Assembly (NCBI GenBank): GCA_034670405.1
Contig: JAXDDX010000072.1
Location: 868,001-932,000 of the forward strand
Length of the DNA: 64,000 nt
Direction of reading: 5' to 3'
Source: Hoplostethus atlanticus
Lineage: Eukaryota > Chordata > Actinopteri > Trachichthyiformes > Trachichthyidae
In this document: one piece after another, positions 1-13,200 of the stretch
Layout of the letters: each line of letters opens with the position of its first letter
Position numbering within the stretch: position 1 is the first letter of the stretch
Program-made: the position numbers and the translations under genes
Notes under the pieces: model-generated
What the model was told of the DNA's origin: nothing
Seen by the model: only the letters and a program-made list of their open reading frames with translations
The model's database searches: none

Positions 1-513
1 TTTGTAAGACTAACAGCCATCCTTGAATGTGAAATACCACACAACCCTCCACTCCTGTCCACTGCAAAACCAGGTCATAGATTCAGTCTAGTTCACTTGA
101 CCCTGCCTTGATTGCCCCTGCCCCCCCTCGCGGCACGCCAAAGACAAAGGGCAAAGTCGGTCACGCCGTTGCGCTTCCTCCGCTAGCACGACGTGCTTCC
201 TGTATGCACAGGCACAGTTCTTTGCTAATGCTTGTAAGTTAAGCTGCGCAGTAGTTTTACATTGAATATTGGAGTAGCTCAGAGATTTTCTACCTAGCTG
301 GTTCAGTGCGGTAGGGTGGTGGTGGTGGTAAAGATGGTTGGTAGATGGAGTAGGGTGGTGGAGTTAGATGGGGGAAGGGTTGGGGGGGGGGGGGGGGGGT
401 AGGGGAGGCTTCGTGGAGAGAGAGAGAGGGAGATGTAAGGGATTTAAGATGTCAATGAAGATGATGGTGATGATGTAGAAGTTTTAGTGCTAGTGGGGGA
501 AGGGGGGGGCTGA
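1..513 (-). other. rtn3: rtn3 3' UTR (partial)
   Basis: Sequence after the rtn3 stop. No AATAAA is visible on the minus strand here, so the transcript probably ends beyond the window. It holds a run of 18 G at 382-399 (C-rich in the mRNA) inside a GGT/GGGG-rich plus-strand stretch at about 310-420. Confidence 0.6.
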
Positions 514-562
514 TCATTCAGTTTTGCTGCGCTTCACAGCTCCGGGAAGTTTCTCTTGCAAC
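514..562 (-). CDS. rtn3: rtn3 last coding exon
   Basis: Encodes [15 protein letters not shown] and a TGA stop at 516-514. The basic, lysine-rich end fits the reticulon C-terminal ER-retention type. Acceptor CCCCCAG. The 3' UTR follows towards base 1. Confidence 0.92.
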
Positions 563-3500
563 CTGGGGGAGAAAAGCAAAACAGGTGTAAAAAAACAAAA
601 CAACAAACATCTGTTCTCACTAATAGACTTGCAGATGTAGGCCAGGTTATTATCTAGGACGCTCTGGCACTGACGATGAGATACACTTACTTGGCCATTG
701 TGGTGTTGACTTGAGTGCGTACGAGGTCAATGTACTGATCGACCTGGGTCTGGAGAGAGGAGAGACAAGCACTAGTCAGTGAAGAAAAAAAACAACATAT
801 CACTAAAAAAAAGGTGAAGTGAAGCGTAAAGTGTATCTGCATCTGTATCTGCATGAAACCTGCACGAGCAAGTGTAGAAGATTTCAACTGTCGGTTTGCT
901 AATAGCAAAAGAAACATCAGTGCAGTAACCTCATTGAATAGTGGTCAGAGAAATAACATTAGAAGTGATGGAGAGTGTATACAGCAAAGTAAAGTGCAGT
1001 AAACGTTGGTTTTAAGATTAGGCAATAACTTTTTGAAGGAAAGTGAATTGGACAATTGACCAGTCCCGCAAACCTCTTCAGTGTTTGGAGGGACCATAGG
1101 CTATGACCAGCTTCCATTTCTCATCAACGTATTAACATGATGCTGACGGCCACCAAGTCACAGGAAGGTGACTTCATATTCTTCGTGACTGGGAATGGGA
1201 CCGTGATGATAGGGATGCAAAAAGCCTTTGGTTTTCTGATAAAGACTAGTCATTCAGTGAAGTCACTCTGCTGATGGATGTGTCCTGTAAACGGCTGACG
1301 TCATTGTCGCTAGGAATTGAATTTCTCATCAGACGCATTCGTCATGACATGGGACAGAAGGTCAGACTCTCACCTTGTTCTTCTCGTAGATTGGGGGCAC
1401 GGCAAAGAGGAGGATGTTAGCTGGAGAGCACAGAGAAAGACGTAAGGAAAACAAAACAAAACATCGGGTGTAGATTCTGCAAATAGTAACTTTATATTTT
1501 CAGATATCTAAGTAAGTATCCACTACTTCATTAGTCTGGCCTTTAATGGAGAGTTTTAGTGTCCCGTGATGGTCTCAATGTGGTCCCAAAGGCTTTTCTA
1601 CCCTGACAAGTATAAAACATTTGGGGAAGCACTGAATACTTGGAATATTAGATTTTTTTTTTTGCATTAAAAGATATGGAGATGTTGACTATCGGCAGCT
1701 TCAGCCCAAAAATACCTCTATCGGCCTTCAATCAGTCGATCCCTAGTTCCTAACATATCTTTATCAGCAGCTACTCTACTTGAGTCAAACGTGAAATAGA
1801 TCTGCTAAGCGTTCGGGAAAGGGACATGACAAAGCCTTTAGGTGAATCCAAGTCGATATTCTTGGACCACAGAGCAGCAGGCCATTAGACAGCGCTGTCC
1901 ATCTTGTGACGGTGCAGTATGGGAAGCCACTGACCACTCACCGGCTCACCCTTACCGGCTTTTGCCCATCTTGTCAGCCCAGTAAAAGGACACTGGTAGC
2001 ATTGGACTAAATGAGCATGACGGTCTGATTACAACACCCAGGGGCCCCATTATCGTCTCACTTAAACACTGCTCTTTTACAGCACTTAAAAAGGTAATTG
2101 AGCTACTCTTAGAAAACAGTTCTTCACCAAATGTTAACTTAAACTGGAAGCTCTCGGTTTTAATTCCAGCAACAGCAATGCATCCAGTTAAATTAAGCAA
2201 GATGCTCAACTCCAAATTGCTAGCTCTTTGTTAGTCGCTCTGGCTAAGAATGTCAGCTAAATACCTATTATGCAACACAAAGCAGTACAAAAGCCGGGTA
2301 CTTTTATTCAGGGTTCCCACCATGGCGCTGATGTCAAATTCTGACTTTTCCTGCCTTTCCAAAACTAATTAGTGCTTCCATAGCCTAAAACGTTTTTCCT
2401 TCCTAGTCTAGTTTCCACTATCGTTGCTGTGGAGACAAACATCTGAAAACCACCAGCTAATGCAATGAACGTGTGAAACAAGTTGGGAAATAATTTCATA
2501 CTGTAACTGTGAAACTAATGCCAAAGAAATAAAGCGTGAGGAACTTGTGTGTACAAATGTTATCATTACCATGTAACCGGACATCTAATGATATCAATCG
2601 TGAGTTATAGTTGTCAGATCTGCGGCGAAGACCTAAGTGGTTAATTCAGATTCAGATTGATGGTGTGATCGTGAGGCATTTTCGGTTTGGCTGTTGCCGC
2701 GTTCACGTCATGTCGGATTTACCGTAAATACGAGCCGTCGACTGGGGAAAAAAACATTCACGTCAGCTTCCTGGTGGTAATTACAAGTGGGACGAGTGGG
2801 AATGGTTTGTAGGCTTCGATGTCTCACACTTGGGCCCTCCTTTCATTAGCCATTTTAACCTGACCATGTCAACTTCCTCTTGGCACTTCCCCTCGGGGGA
2901 ATCCCTGCTGCCAAGTGCTGTTACTTTCCTTTGATAACTCAAGTGCACTTTCTGAGATTAACCCTTCGACCCTTGCTTGATATATGGTACTATGTAACAC
3001 CAAGTACAGACGGAAAGCCTCTTAATTGAGCAATGAAACGTGGCCCAGGTGTTATGAATTGGGGAAGTATGATGTGGCCGCTTCCAGGTTGTAGGAACGA
3101 GATGGTGTTTCTCCTCTGCGATGCCTTACCCAGGATGAAGATGGTGATTCCGTTGAAGACGGCTCCAACGTAGGTCAACAGCCACATGACCACAGCCAGC
3201 TGGGGAGAAAAGGGCAAACAAAGCCCGGCTTAGACGGCATGGGGACTACAGGAAACTCAGAGGTGAAGCATTTCTAGAACACACAACGTTCTACATCTAC
3301 ATTGGGGTTACACTGCCAATTTTGGCCTTTTACTAAAGATCTGACATCAGTGTGGTCCACCTACGATATGATGGCTATGGTGTACTTAGAATTGATCAAT
3401 ACTACACCGGTTGCCTATGGGAAGCCTTTAACCTGAGCTAAGGTGACATTTTGATTCCACAAAAGTACCGATGGCTATATAATTATCCTGGGTTTTAATG

Positions 3501-6500
3501 CAGAGTTGTAGTGCCCTGTAGTCCTGTAGGCTTTCCTAGAATGCAGTAAACACTGAATACTTGGAATATTTTTGCATGAAAATGGTCACATTTAAAGATA
3601 TTGAATAGTGGAACAAAATATCAGCTAGCTGCAGTTTCAATTTAAAAACCACAAACATCGGCATTGGTTAAGCCATAATCCACATGCCTAAGAATGGGAT
3701 TTGGATGGGATGTGAATACTCAACCTCATGTGATTCTACATGTGGCGTTGCAGTGTAAGCGGACACATTTCTATCTAACGCTTTGCAGTAACAAAGCGTG
3801 GCGCCTGGGCAATAGACTAAAGAGGTCAGCTGTAGGACGCTCAGTGGAAATGGGTGATACTCTCTTGAATTTACATCCCTGGTTAATGACCATGACATTG
3901 CTGCCGAGGGCTCGCTGGGGGAGGAGGAGAGGATGATGAGAGGAAAGCTGAGGAAGAGGCGGAGGGCTTGCTGCTGACTTAATAGGCTTGGAGAGCTGAG
4001 CTACTGTACAGAGTATTATTCTTGCTTGGCTGATTGTGGGCTTGACAGTGGCCCTGCTCTGATGGCTGGTTGGTATTATCTGGTGGGCTAACTACTTCAC
4101 CCATTCTCTCCCTGCTTATTCCCTCTCTCTGCTGCTATCTGATAGCTGCTCACATTAATCCGGTCTTAAATCAGTGGTGGGGACTCCCAGAGGTACTTGG
4201 GGGGTCCAGGGGGCCCCTATATGAGGAATAGGTGGATACATTAATAAGGGTCACCCGCCACACTGGAACGTTTGGGAACCAGACGCATGTAGGCGATCTC
4301 CCTCTCCTTGACGTCCCCCGTCATGGCTTTACATTTCACAGCAGGGTTTAAATGCAAGAGGTGTAGGTGTTGAAGCTGATTACTGTACAGATCTGAGTTC
4401 TAAAAACATTGCACTGTGGAGATGACAGAGGGGAGTAGTTTGTCATCAGGTATAGATCAATACAATATATTGATCTGTTGATAAGTGACGGGGCCACGCC
4501 AGCCCACCCACCCACCTTCAGGGAGTCCACGAGGTCCTCGACCAGGAAGAGGCGGCTCATCTGCTTCAGGGCTCGGTTGATGTAGGTCAGACTGGCATCC
4601 ACGTGCTTGCGGAAGGTCTCCGGGGGAATGCTGACATCCTTATCCATCAGCGCTCTGCAGGGGGGGGCGGGTGGGTGTGGGGGGAGGAGGAGGGGAAGGT
4701 GAACACAAAATGAGGCTAACCGGCCAGGCGATAATTGCTACAGAAAACGTTAATAACCAGTCTTGGTTTGAAGTGGGCTGACTCGATGTGCTTTCCATTT
4801 GAGTGCATTAGTGGTTTATAGTTTAAAAAAAAAAAAAAGGTGCATAAGTGAGATTTTTCTGCCCCACAAAGTGACCGTAATACATCTATGGGGGTTTGAT
4901 AGGGTTGTTGGATCAATAACAATGACTCAACATTTACTTGGCGGGTCTACTGTGAGAATGTGTGACCTAGCGGTTAGAGAGGCCGTGCTGTAACCGGGTC
5001 TCAGGATCAGCCAAAATGTAAAGCGGTCCAAAAAATGGGTACTTTTATTCTGTGACCCTGGTGTAAAATACCATGACTTTCCATAACTTAGTCGGAGCGC
5101 TTCCGTGACCTAAAAATGTTCTTCCTTCCTTGTAAATGTTTCAGTATGGTTTCCACTCCAGTCGGGCTAAATAAAATTTGTGAATCTAGTTGGACAATAC
5201 ATTCTACTATATTCCTGTAAAATGACCCATTTGTAAAATTCCCTAACTTCCCAAGAGAATTTATCACATTCCCTGACTTGCCCGGTGGGAACCCCATTTA
5301 TTCCATAAATCTGACTTACCATTTCACTCCACTACTTTGTGTGTGTTTTTCCCCCATTTCTGTTTTGTTTTGAGGCAAAGATGAATTGCAAGGGAGCCTT
5401 AAATCGTGCATCTTTGAGACTGTGTTGTGTACTCAAATAAGCGCTCCCCCGGGCTCTGGCTCGACCATAAAGGTTGTTCTATAAATACAACAGCAGAGGC
5501 AGGGGTTATATCAGGCAATGCCACGCCTGACCCCTCACATTCTGCGATTTGGAAAGGCTTTTGAGCAGCGAGTGGCTTAAAGGCAGCATTTGAGGCTGAA
5601 TCGCAGACAGTGGGTTTTGATTTTCCAGGCTGTAAAACACCAGCTCCCTACCGCATTCTATCTCTGATGTCAATGATAGCAGTGATATACCTCAGTGCAG
5701 TGCAATGAAGTATATCACAGAATCAATTATTTATTCTCCTGTTCTCCTTGTTAATTTATCCATCGCTTAGTAAAAGCATAAACCCCAGAGCTGAGCTTGA
5801 GCGATATATGGGGTCGATATTGGCCTTGTGTTAAAAATTGGATCTGCTCCGGTCGGTGTCTTCCACTTCCGATACGATGCAGTTTTATTGATCGATACTA
5901 CACTGGTTGCCAACAAAAGGACACGCGAGAACTGCCTCGAAATCTGCTCTTACTTGAAGGGGTGTCCATCGCTGGACTTCTGCACGGCCTGGATGACGGA
6001 CTTGTAGATGCGGAAGGTGATGGTGACGCAGAGCAAGGCCAGCAGCAGGTAGGAGACCACGCTGATGACGCTGAAGGCCGCCAGCGACAGCAGCAGCAGC
6101 ATGGACAGGCCGAACACCACGCCCGACTTCTTGGGGTCCCGCCAGTGGATCAGATCCTTGACTATAGGAGGAGAAAAACGAGGGTTAGACACATATATAA
6201 ATCGGGGAAATATCGGCCTTTTGTTAAATATCGGATACTGGTCATGTCGTCCACCTCTGATATGATGGAGGTTCCTCTCTGACCACAGCTGCAAAAAACA
6301 ACCGTGTGGGAAGCCTGCAATGACAGTCTTTGCACATTTCATTTAATTGTTCAGTATTTTCTGTGACGATGTATCCCAAAGTTGGGAGAATAGCTGGAGT
6401 GGGTCACCCTCCTTTCCAGAGCTACTAACCCTAAAATAATGTTAATGGGTTTCAGTGGTGAGTTTTTAGTCTCACATGATGGCCTAAATTCTGTTTCAGA

Positions 6501-7184
6501 GGATTTTCCACCCTGCCAATAATAAAAGTATGGGGCAAACACTGAACACTTCATTAACACAATAAACAATATATCATTTTGAGGCATGAAAGATATTGAA
6601 TGTTGGCAGCTGCAATGCAAAACTATCAGCTAAGTATTGGTCCAACTGCATCTTCAGCCAAGAATAACTAAGGGAGGCATAATGCCAGAGATGCCCGTTG
6701 CATGTTTGCATGTTCATCTGGTAAGGAGTCGTGCATGCAGAAGTGATAGCCTCTATATGAGGCCTGTTATGTAACACCGGGAAGGGGCGGCTGCTCTCAA
6801 ACAAGGTTTCTTTAAATGCCCCCTTTTTTCCCCCCACGTGCAGAGGGAAGGCGGAGACGCCATGTAGGGTGATGCCTCAGGGAGGGTTCAGGCCTGAGTG
6901 TTCCCAGCAAGTTAATGGGAACACACAGCATATAGGGCCTCTCACACAAACAGAATAAACAATGCAGCTACAGAGAACGGTTTACATGTCCCCTTCGCTC
7001 AGGACATAGACTCGCATCTTGCAGTCAGGAGCATTGTAGCAACGTCAAAATAGCTAAAGACAATGTTTTAAACTAAATTCCTCATTCATTCCTCATTAGA
7101 CCCTCTAGTGCCTTCTACACCAGCTGATAGCAATTGTTTTTATTTTAATTGGTCTATGGGCCAAGAGGCGGCAACATTAGATGT

Positions 7185-7219
<35 letters not shown>

Positions 7220-10200
7220 CAAAACAGGGCACCAAGCTACGACCAACATCCTCTTATGTTACCAGTCTGTAAGCAGCTGCTCTGTGGGTAAATACTGCAC
7301 GTGTAACTAATGGACACTTACTAGTGGTGATGATAGTTATAGCATGTGAAAACCTCATAACTTCAATTTTGATGATTTTGCATGTTTTAACTTCTATATG
7401 TCTTTCAAAATTCTATGTAAACCTTCCAAAACCAACGGGGATAAACTCAAACATGCATGGTGGTCAAGCTAAAAGCAAGGCTGTTCTTGATTCCTGAAAA
7501 GCTCACATTTTTGGAGGTACAAGGTTTTCACCCGAGGGGGTCTGAGTCCCCTCCCAGCATGCTTTGCTGCTGGTACCCACCAGGAGGCAGCCGGAGCTTG
7601 ATAGCCCTCGCTCATTACCTCTCTCTTTCTCTCCATTGCTATGTCTCTCGCTCCTTTTCAGGTCCCAGCGGCCGCTGAGCCGCAGTGGCCTGCTTTTACT
7701 GTGCAGTGTGCAGTTCTTAAAGCTACAGGCACCACTGAAGGTATGGGTGGATCCAAGGGGTGGACTAATAACATAAACACCACATGAAGAAGCACTTTAA
7801 AAGCTGCACTATGCAAGAATTTAATGTAAAAATATACCTGCCTCATCAGCTTAAATCACAAAGTGGGGCTGCAACAGAGAAGAGCATCCCATCCCCTCTA
7901 ATTGAGACACCGTAATTTCTCCCTATTTGCCCAAATAACAGTCTAGTGTCTGGTATAGTCACTTCTCCGCCCACAGGAAGTGACAATTCAAAACTTAAGA
8001 GTGAAATACAAAATGTCTCCTAAACAGCAGTGAGCGAGCACGTCGTCCAGAGGAAGCTGGAACTTGCCTTGCTGGTCTTGTCCCTACTGACTGAGCGTTA
8101 GCTAACTTGCTTGCCATCCATTTGCTGGCTGTTTAGCCAGTGTGGCTACGGCTGCTACCATGCTAACGAGCCCCACTAATCACCTGTTGCCTGCAGTGAT
8201 TTATTCAGTTCAGGGACATTCGGACGGGGCAGTGAAACTGTCATTTGTTGTTGGCCCATTCAATACTACTTGCTTCAAATCTGCCGACTCAGCACCCAGC
8301 ATGGTGGAGGATGTGCTTGGCTCTGGCTCATCAACTCACGTGGAGCTGTGAAGGCTTTTGTTTACTGAAGGTTTACTGCATGGATCGTCAACTGAATTAA
8401 TGAATTCAGAAAATGTGACGAGGAAAAAAAAAAAAAAAATGCGTTCCGGTATTTAGAATATCTAGCATTTTTTTCTTCCAATATTGAAGCAACCCCAAAA
8501 ACAATTGAGATGGAAATAATTTTATTAGGAATGGTTTACCGACCCCAAATATGTGCGTTCGACCCGTGGGTTCTAAAGACGTTATAAATATACCTGTCAG
8601 ATAATTATTAGCGAATAGCCTACACAACCCGATGCAGGAGTCAGGGCTAGGATAGGTGAAGCTGAAACGAATTCCCATCTTTTATGAATGGAATGCGGCG
8701 TGTGCCGTATCTTCATGTAAGTATGGGGACAAACTCATAGCTCTCATTTAACATTTCTTTTTTTTCCACATGCTCTTATTTAAAAACCTCAGCATCGGTA
8801 AATGGTTTATGTTTGGAGAGACCCCAGACAGCCTGAAGAGATGCACTTGTTGCCCTCTCTTGTTCAGTTAAAGTTCGGTTAATAATTCCACTGGCATGGG
8901 AATATCCAGCTTTCAAGCTGTCAATTTTTCTGCGACGGGCCTCTGACTGCTCAGGGTATGACTCATCTGCCTTTTATGTTCTTGTCTGTTTTTGTGTCTT
9001 GTATGTTTGTTTGTTTTTAAATGCTGCCATTTTGGCCAGGTCTTGCTCGAAAAAGAGATCATTGCTCTCAAGTGACTACCTGGTAAAATAAAGGTTAAAT
9101 TAAAAAAATAAATGACTCTTTGAAAGTTGCATGCCTTGTGTAATGGTGACGCCTAAGATTGTATTCTTTTGCAACAGCGATCGTTTCATTGCAAATGAGG
9201 CATACAGGTTTAGCATTACTGAAAGTTGGCATGATGAATGCGTGTCCAGTCTTCATGAAAGCTGCGGTTTTCCACGTCAACTTTCCGCTTTAGGCTCTTT
9301 GAGAGTGACATTTTTGCTTGCCATTGATGGACAACGTGACAGCTCCCCAAAAGTGAAGGCAAAATATCTCAATCGCCCCCTGGTGGCTGGCTGCAGTATA
9401 GGTGTTAGGAGTCTGTTCACACCAATATAGGCTAATAAAAATAACATTAATTTTGTAAGAAAGTGAAAATATTAAACAATAATATGCTAATTATGCCTAA
9501 ATAAATGTTTTTTTTTGGTATTTATTTTAAAGTCCGGCCCCCACAGTGTCTGCTTAGAACGATTCTGGCCCTTGGGACAAATGTAGTTGATGACCCCTGG
9601 TTTAATGAGTGAACAATGCTCTCACTGGACAAATGTTCTTACCGTCTGAACCTACTGACTGCCACAGGCGTTTATGTATTCATTTAGCTATTTCTAAAGG
9701 AAGAATTCTATCGGTGCCTCATCAGTGGCCGATAATGATATATCGCTAAAAAGCTTACATCGGTGATACCCACATGATATCGGGATGGTGCAGGGTGTTT
9801 TTCACCCATACCCAATAGGGGGTGCATTAGATTCATCTTTGCAACGAGTGGCTCTCTGCATATATACATGCTAATGCTCAAAATAAGACCGAATGTTAGA
9901 AACTGAGACATTGACTAAATAAATGATTGCAGATGTTTGTGCGTAACCCCCCCTACGTGCCCTTGTGTACCCCTGGGCATAGAGGAATAAAGAACAGTTT
10001 GAAGGAAAGAGAAGACGCCATCCGCCAAGTTAGTAACAAGCCCAACACTGTTCCAGTGTTTGTGACAATGTGTGTTCACACCCTGCTCTATTTTTTCATT
10101 TGACCGCATTACAAGACAGGCCAACAGGAATTTTCACTGCTGTATAAAAAAAAAAAAAAAGCGCTAAACATCAGACAGCTTCTTAACAAAGCTCTGAGTC

Positions 10201-13200
10201 AAATACCACAAGTGATTACAAACATCAGCATGGCTGGCTCAGTCTGATTCAAGTATTCACATGATCCCCTTGAGAGTTGCCCCGCCCTTCCTCCTTCACC
10301 AATCTCCACATACAAACACAGGATTACCACAAATCTTTCACTACAAATGGACTGCCTTATTTGAACTAATCTTTAAAAAAGGCCTGGTCTGGCAAAAAAG
10401 TCTGGCATTCTAGCCAGCCACGAGATGTAGGAAGCCCCTTCTGGCTAAAACCATGTGGCCTTCAGTGACAGAAAGCCCCTAGGTCAAGATGAAGTATGAA
10501 GCCTTTTTTCTTTGACAAGGAACTGGTATGGCAATGCTGCATTAGTGTTAACAATGGAGGGTAGCCAGCTGAAACAGGCACGCCCAATGAAATAAACTCA
10601 CCTAGCCAAGCGTACCCCGCCTAATAACCTAGAGAGTTGTGAAGCAGCACTGCAGAGCAGCACTAAAATAGCACTAAGGCTCATGGCTGAGGGAGAGGAT
10701 TCAGCGCCACAGGGTTCACATACAGAACAGGACACAAAAAGAGACCTCATTAAAAACAAAGTAATTATATCATAATTCGGAAGTGGTGTAAATCACCAAC
10801 TTCTATGCAACTACGCATGTTTGCTGTAAAACAAAAAGCCAAATTCACGTGTCTTCAGCATACTTTCCCGGTTGCCTGAGCACCAACTCACTGTTCTCTA
10901 ACATGCCAAGTATAGTATAGTTATGGCACGCATGTACCACTGCATGTGTTAGGATAACTGTCTGCATACCAGCCTCTGTGCATGCGTGTGTGTGCGTGTG
11001 TGTGTGTGTGTTGGACTAAGGGTGGGGGAGTTGGGTTTCATGTTTGCATGGAGGGGGAAGGTATTGGCAGAAGTGACTATAGGACTCCTGTAGATTAACA
11101 TCTTCCAGTACTCTACCTACCTCTGAATAACTGAGATTAACATGAAATCTATAAACTGTGTTCTGGTACATTTGTAACTATATCACACATACACCATAGA
11201 ATATACAGAGTAAGCTGTGACGCATTAAAATAGCAGTCTGGTTTGGACTAGCTCTCATATTCATGGCGTATCATTTTCCAGAGAAAGAACTGAAGAGAAG
11301 AGTGGAGGACAAGGGGGGGCTGAAAGATCTCAGGACAGCAGACTAATTAGCCAAGTTGGCATTCTGCCTCTGAATTTACAGCGCAAATTATCATACAAAT
11401 AATAATAATAATAGAAGTAGAAATAATAGATAGAAATAATAGAAGAATAATAGAATAATAGAAGAGGCACAGTGGCCTCTGGACTTGTGATTAACTATGC
11501 ATCACTTCCCTTCTTGCCTTCGTTGTGCCTTGTCATTTGTTGGTTTAAATATTGTAAAAGGCATGAGATATTAATGATGGCCGGTGCAGAAGGTTAAATA
11601 AAGCTCCGTTATTGACCATTATCTTTCTTGAATGATCTTCTCCTGCAAGTGCAGGGTGCAGTGGAAAGTTGCATCAAAGCAGAAACCCAACACTGGGGAT
11701 CGACTGTGCCGCCTGACTTCCCGGGCCCTTGCAAGCCGACACTCGGGCACCATCCACTCTCCGCCAATATACCACCGCCCAGCTTTAAAGGACAGAGGGT
11801 AAGACAGGGTCAAAGTCTCAAACGGAGAGGGGATCACTAGACCATATGCTGCCTCAGTGTCCATATAGCCCACTACAATGTGGTTTGACCCTTATGACCT
11901 CTGTGACGACTACACTTCAGGTTTCACCATGTCCCTAGCAACCTCTACAGCTATATAATTTTACAGCTACAGCTGTAAAATAAGCCCTTAAAAAACGCTG
12001 TGACTGTCAAGAAGATAAAGATAAATCTGTACTACAGCTTTAGAAATGTATACGAAAAAAATGCATGCATTATCAGGGTCTTCAAAAAACACATGTAACC
12101 GTATGTTACACAATAATAGAAGAATCAAACGAACAGGCAGGTACAAGGTGCAAGTGAGCCAAGGGGTAATTTTGAGGTGTTTGCATGAGAGGTTAGCGGG
12201 CCTACAGCCCAGAGGGAGGAGATGTTACCTGATAAGTGGGTTAGTATTGCTGTCAAGACATGCTCAGCAAGATGGTAGGCTTCAGCCACCCACTCGTCGA
12301 TGGCTTCTACCTCTTTGGAATATGTGCTGTCAGAAGCAGAGTTGGTTTGGGGAGATGCAGGGCTGGGAGCTGGGGTAAAAGACGGCTGTATAGACGCATC
12401 ATTGGGGTCAGCGTTGTCCCAATCAGAAACAGTCATACTGGGCAGGAGTGAATCCTCCTCTTCTTGACTACTGCCCAGCTCTTTAAGAGCACTGATGGTG
12501 AGCCTCTCTTGTTCTAGATCCATCACCATGGTTGGAGGGGACTGCAAAGGAGGCACACCTGTTTGGGGGAGCTCATCCTTGGAGGTAAGACCTTTAGGAG
12601 TTTTTTCAGGTTCTTCATCTTGCCTCGACTTCAGGCACTCCCTCATGAACTCCACAAAGCTATCCGTAGCTCCAGGATCTGAGCAGTCAGGTTCAATGCT
12701 TTCTGGGTCGCCTGTTGTGTCAGGTGTATGGTGACCTGCTTTAGTGTCCTTCTGGATCTTTGAGCTAATTTCATGCGGCAGGAGGGACTCGCAGCTTGTC
12801 ATGTTATCTATAATGATGCCACTGTTCACCTTATCAACCACTGGCTCCTTGATGCCGCTTGGTGGCTCACTTTGGAAAGAGGAGTATGGGTCTTTGGGAT
12901 ATTCTCTAGAAGGCAACTGGCCAAGTGGATTGGGACAGGGCTCTTCATCTTCCAATGAAGTGATATCCTCCAGATCTGGAGTGTCCGCAGGAAAATCACT
13001 TTGTGGGATGTTTGCACTCAGTGTTTCAATGTGGATCTGAGATGGATCAGAAGGAGAGGGCTCCTTAGCGTGGTTTTGCTCTCTCTCGTCAAGCATGTCG
13101 TCCAAGGCAGGAGGTGCATCATAATCATAATCAAATGACTGTCTGTCATATAAGTCATCCTGAATGAAGCTGGATTTAGAAAGTGAAGCCGTTTCAATAT

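Larger units (their letters stand above)
1421..3129 (-). other. rtn3 intron with repeat debris
   Basis: Holds half of a GATATAT-family copy (1540-1740), a SINE/LINE-type tail at about 2225-2262 (GTCGCTCTGGCTAAGAATG) and a GGGTTCCCAC-type repeat (about 2295-2420). No exon seen. Confidence 0.6.
4655..5953 (-). other. rtn3 intron with SINE-like and GGGTTCCCAC-type repeats
   Basis: A tRNA-like head (GACCTAGCGGTTAGAG, about 4960-4985) is followed by a repeat at 5040-5297 sharing GGGTACTTTTATTC and TGGTTTCCACT with the copy near 2300. A 5' half of the GATATAT family lies at 5795-5925. Confidence 0.55.
6162..12228 (-). other. rtn3: rtn3 intron before the reticulon homology domain
   Basis: Intron of about 6.1 kb. 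It holds part of the GATATAT repeat family (6185-6650), an (AC)n run at 7186-7217, a truncated TTAA-type MITE (7801 to about 8070), a LINE 3' tail (about 8990-9115), a repeat fragment with a CTCF-like core (9374-9387), a (GT)n run (10985-11011) and an A/T-rich AATA stretch (11395-11465). I see no other exon in it. Confidence 0.7.

Noticed and set aside
5797..6342. Open frames of 130-161 codons on both strands around the rtn3 membrane exon
   Set aside because: They run past the splice sites of the 208-bp exon or read its complement. Only 5954-6161 on the minus strand is coding.
7577..7591. CTCF-like CCACCAGGAGGCAG
   Set aside because: One core base differs from the consensus and there is no supporting context.
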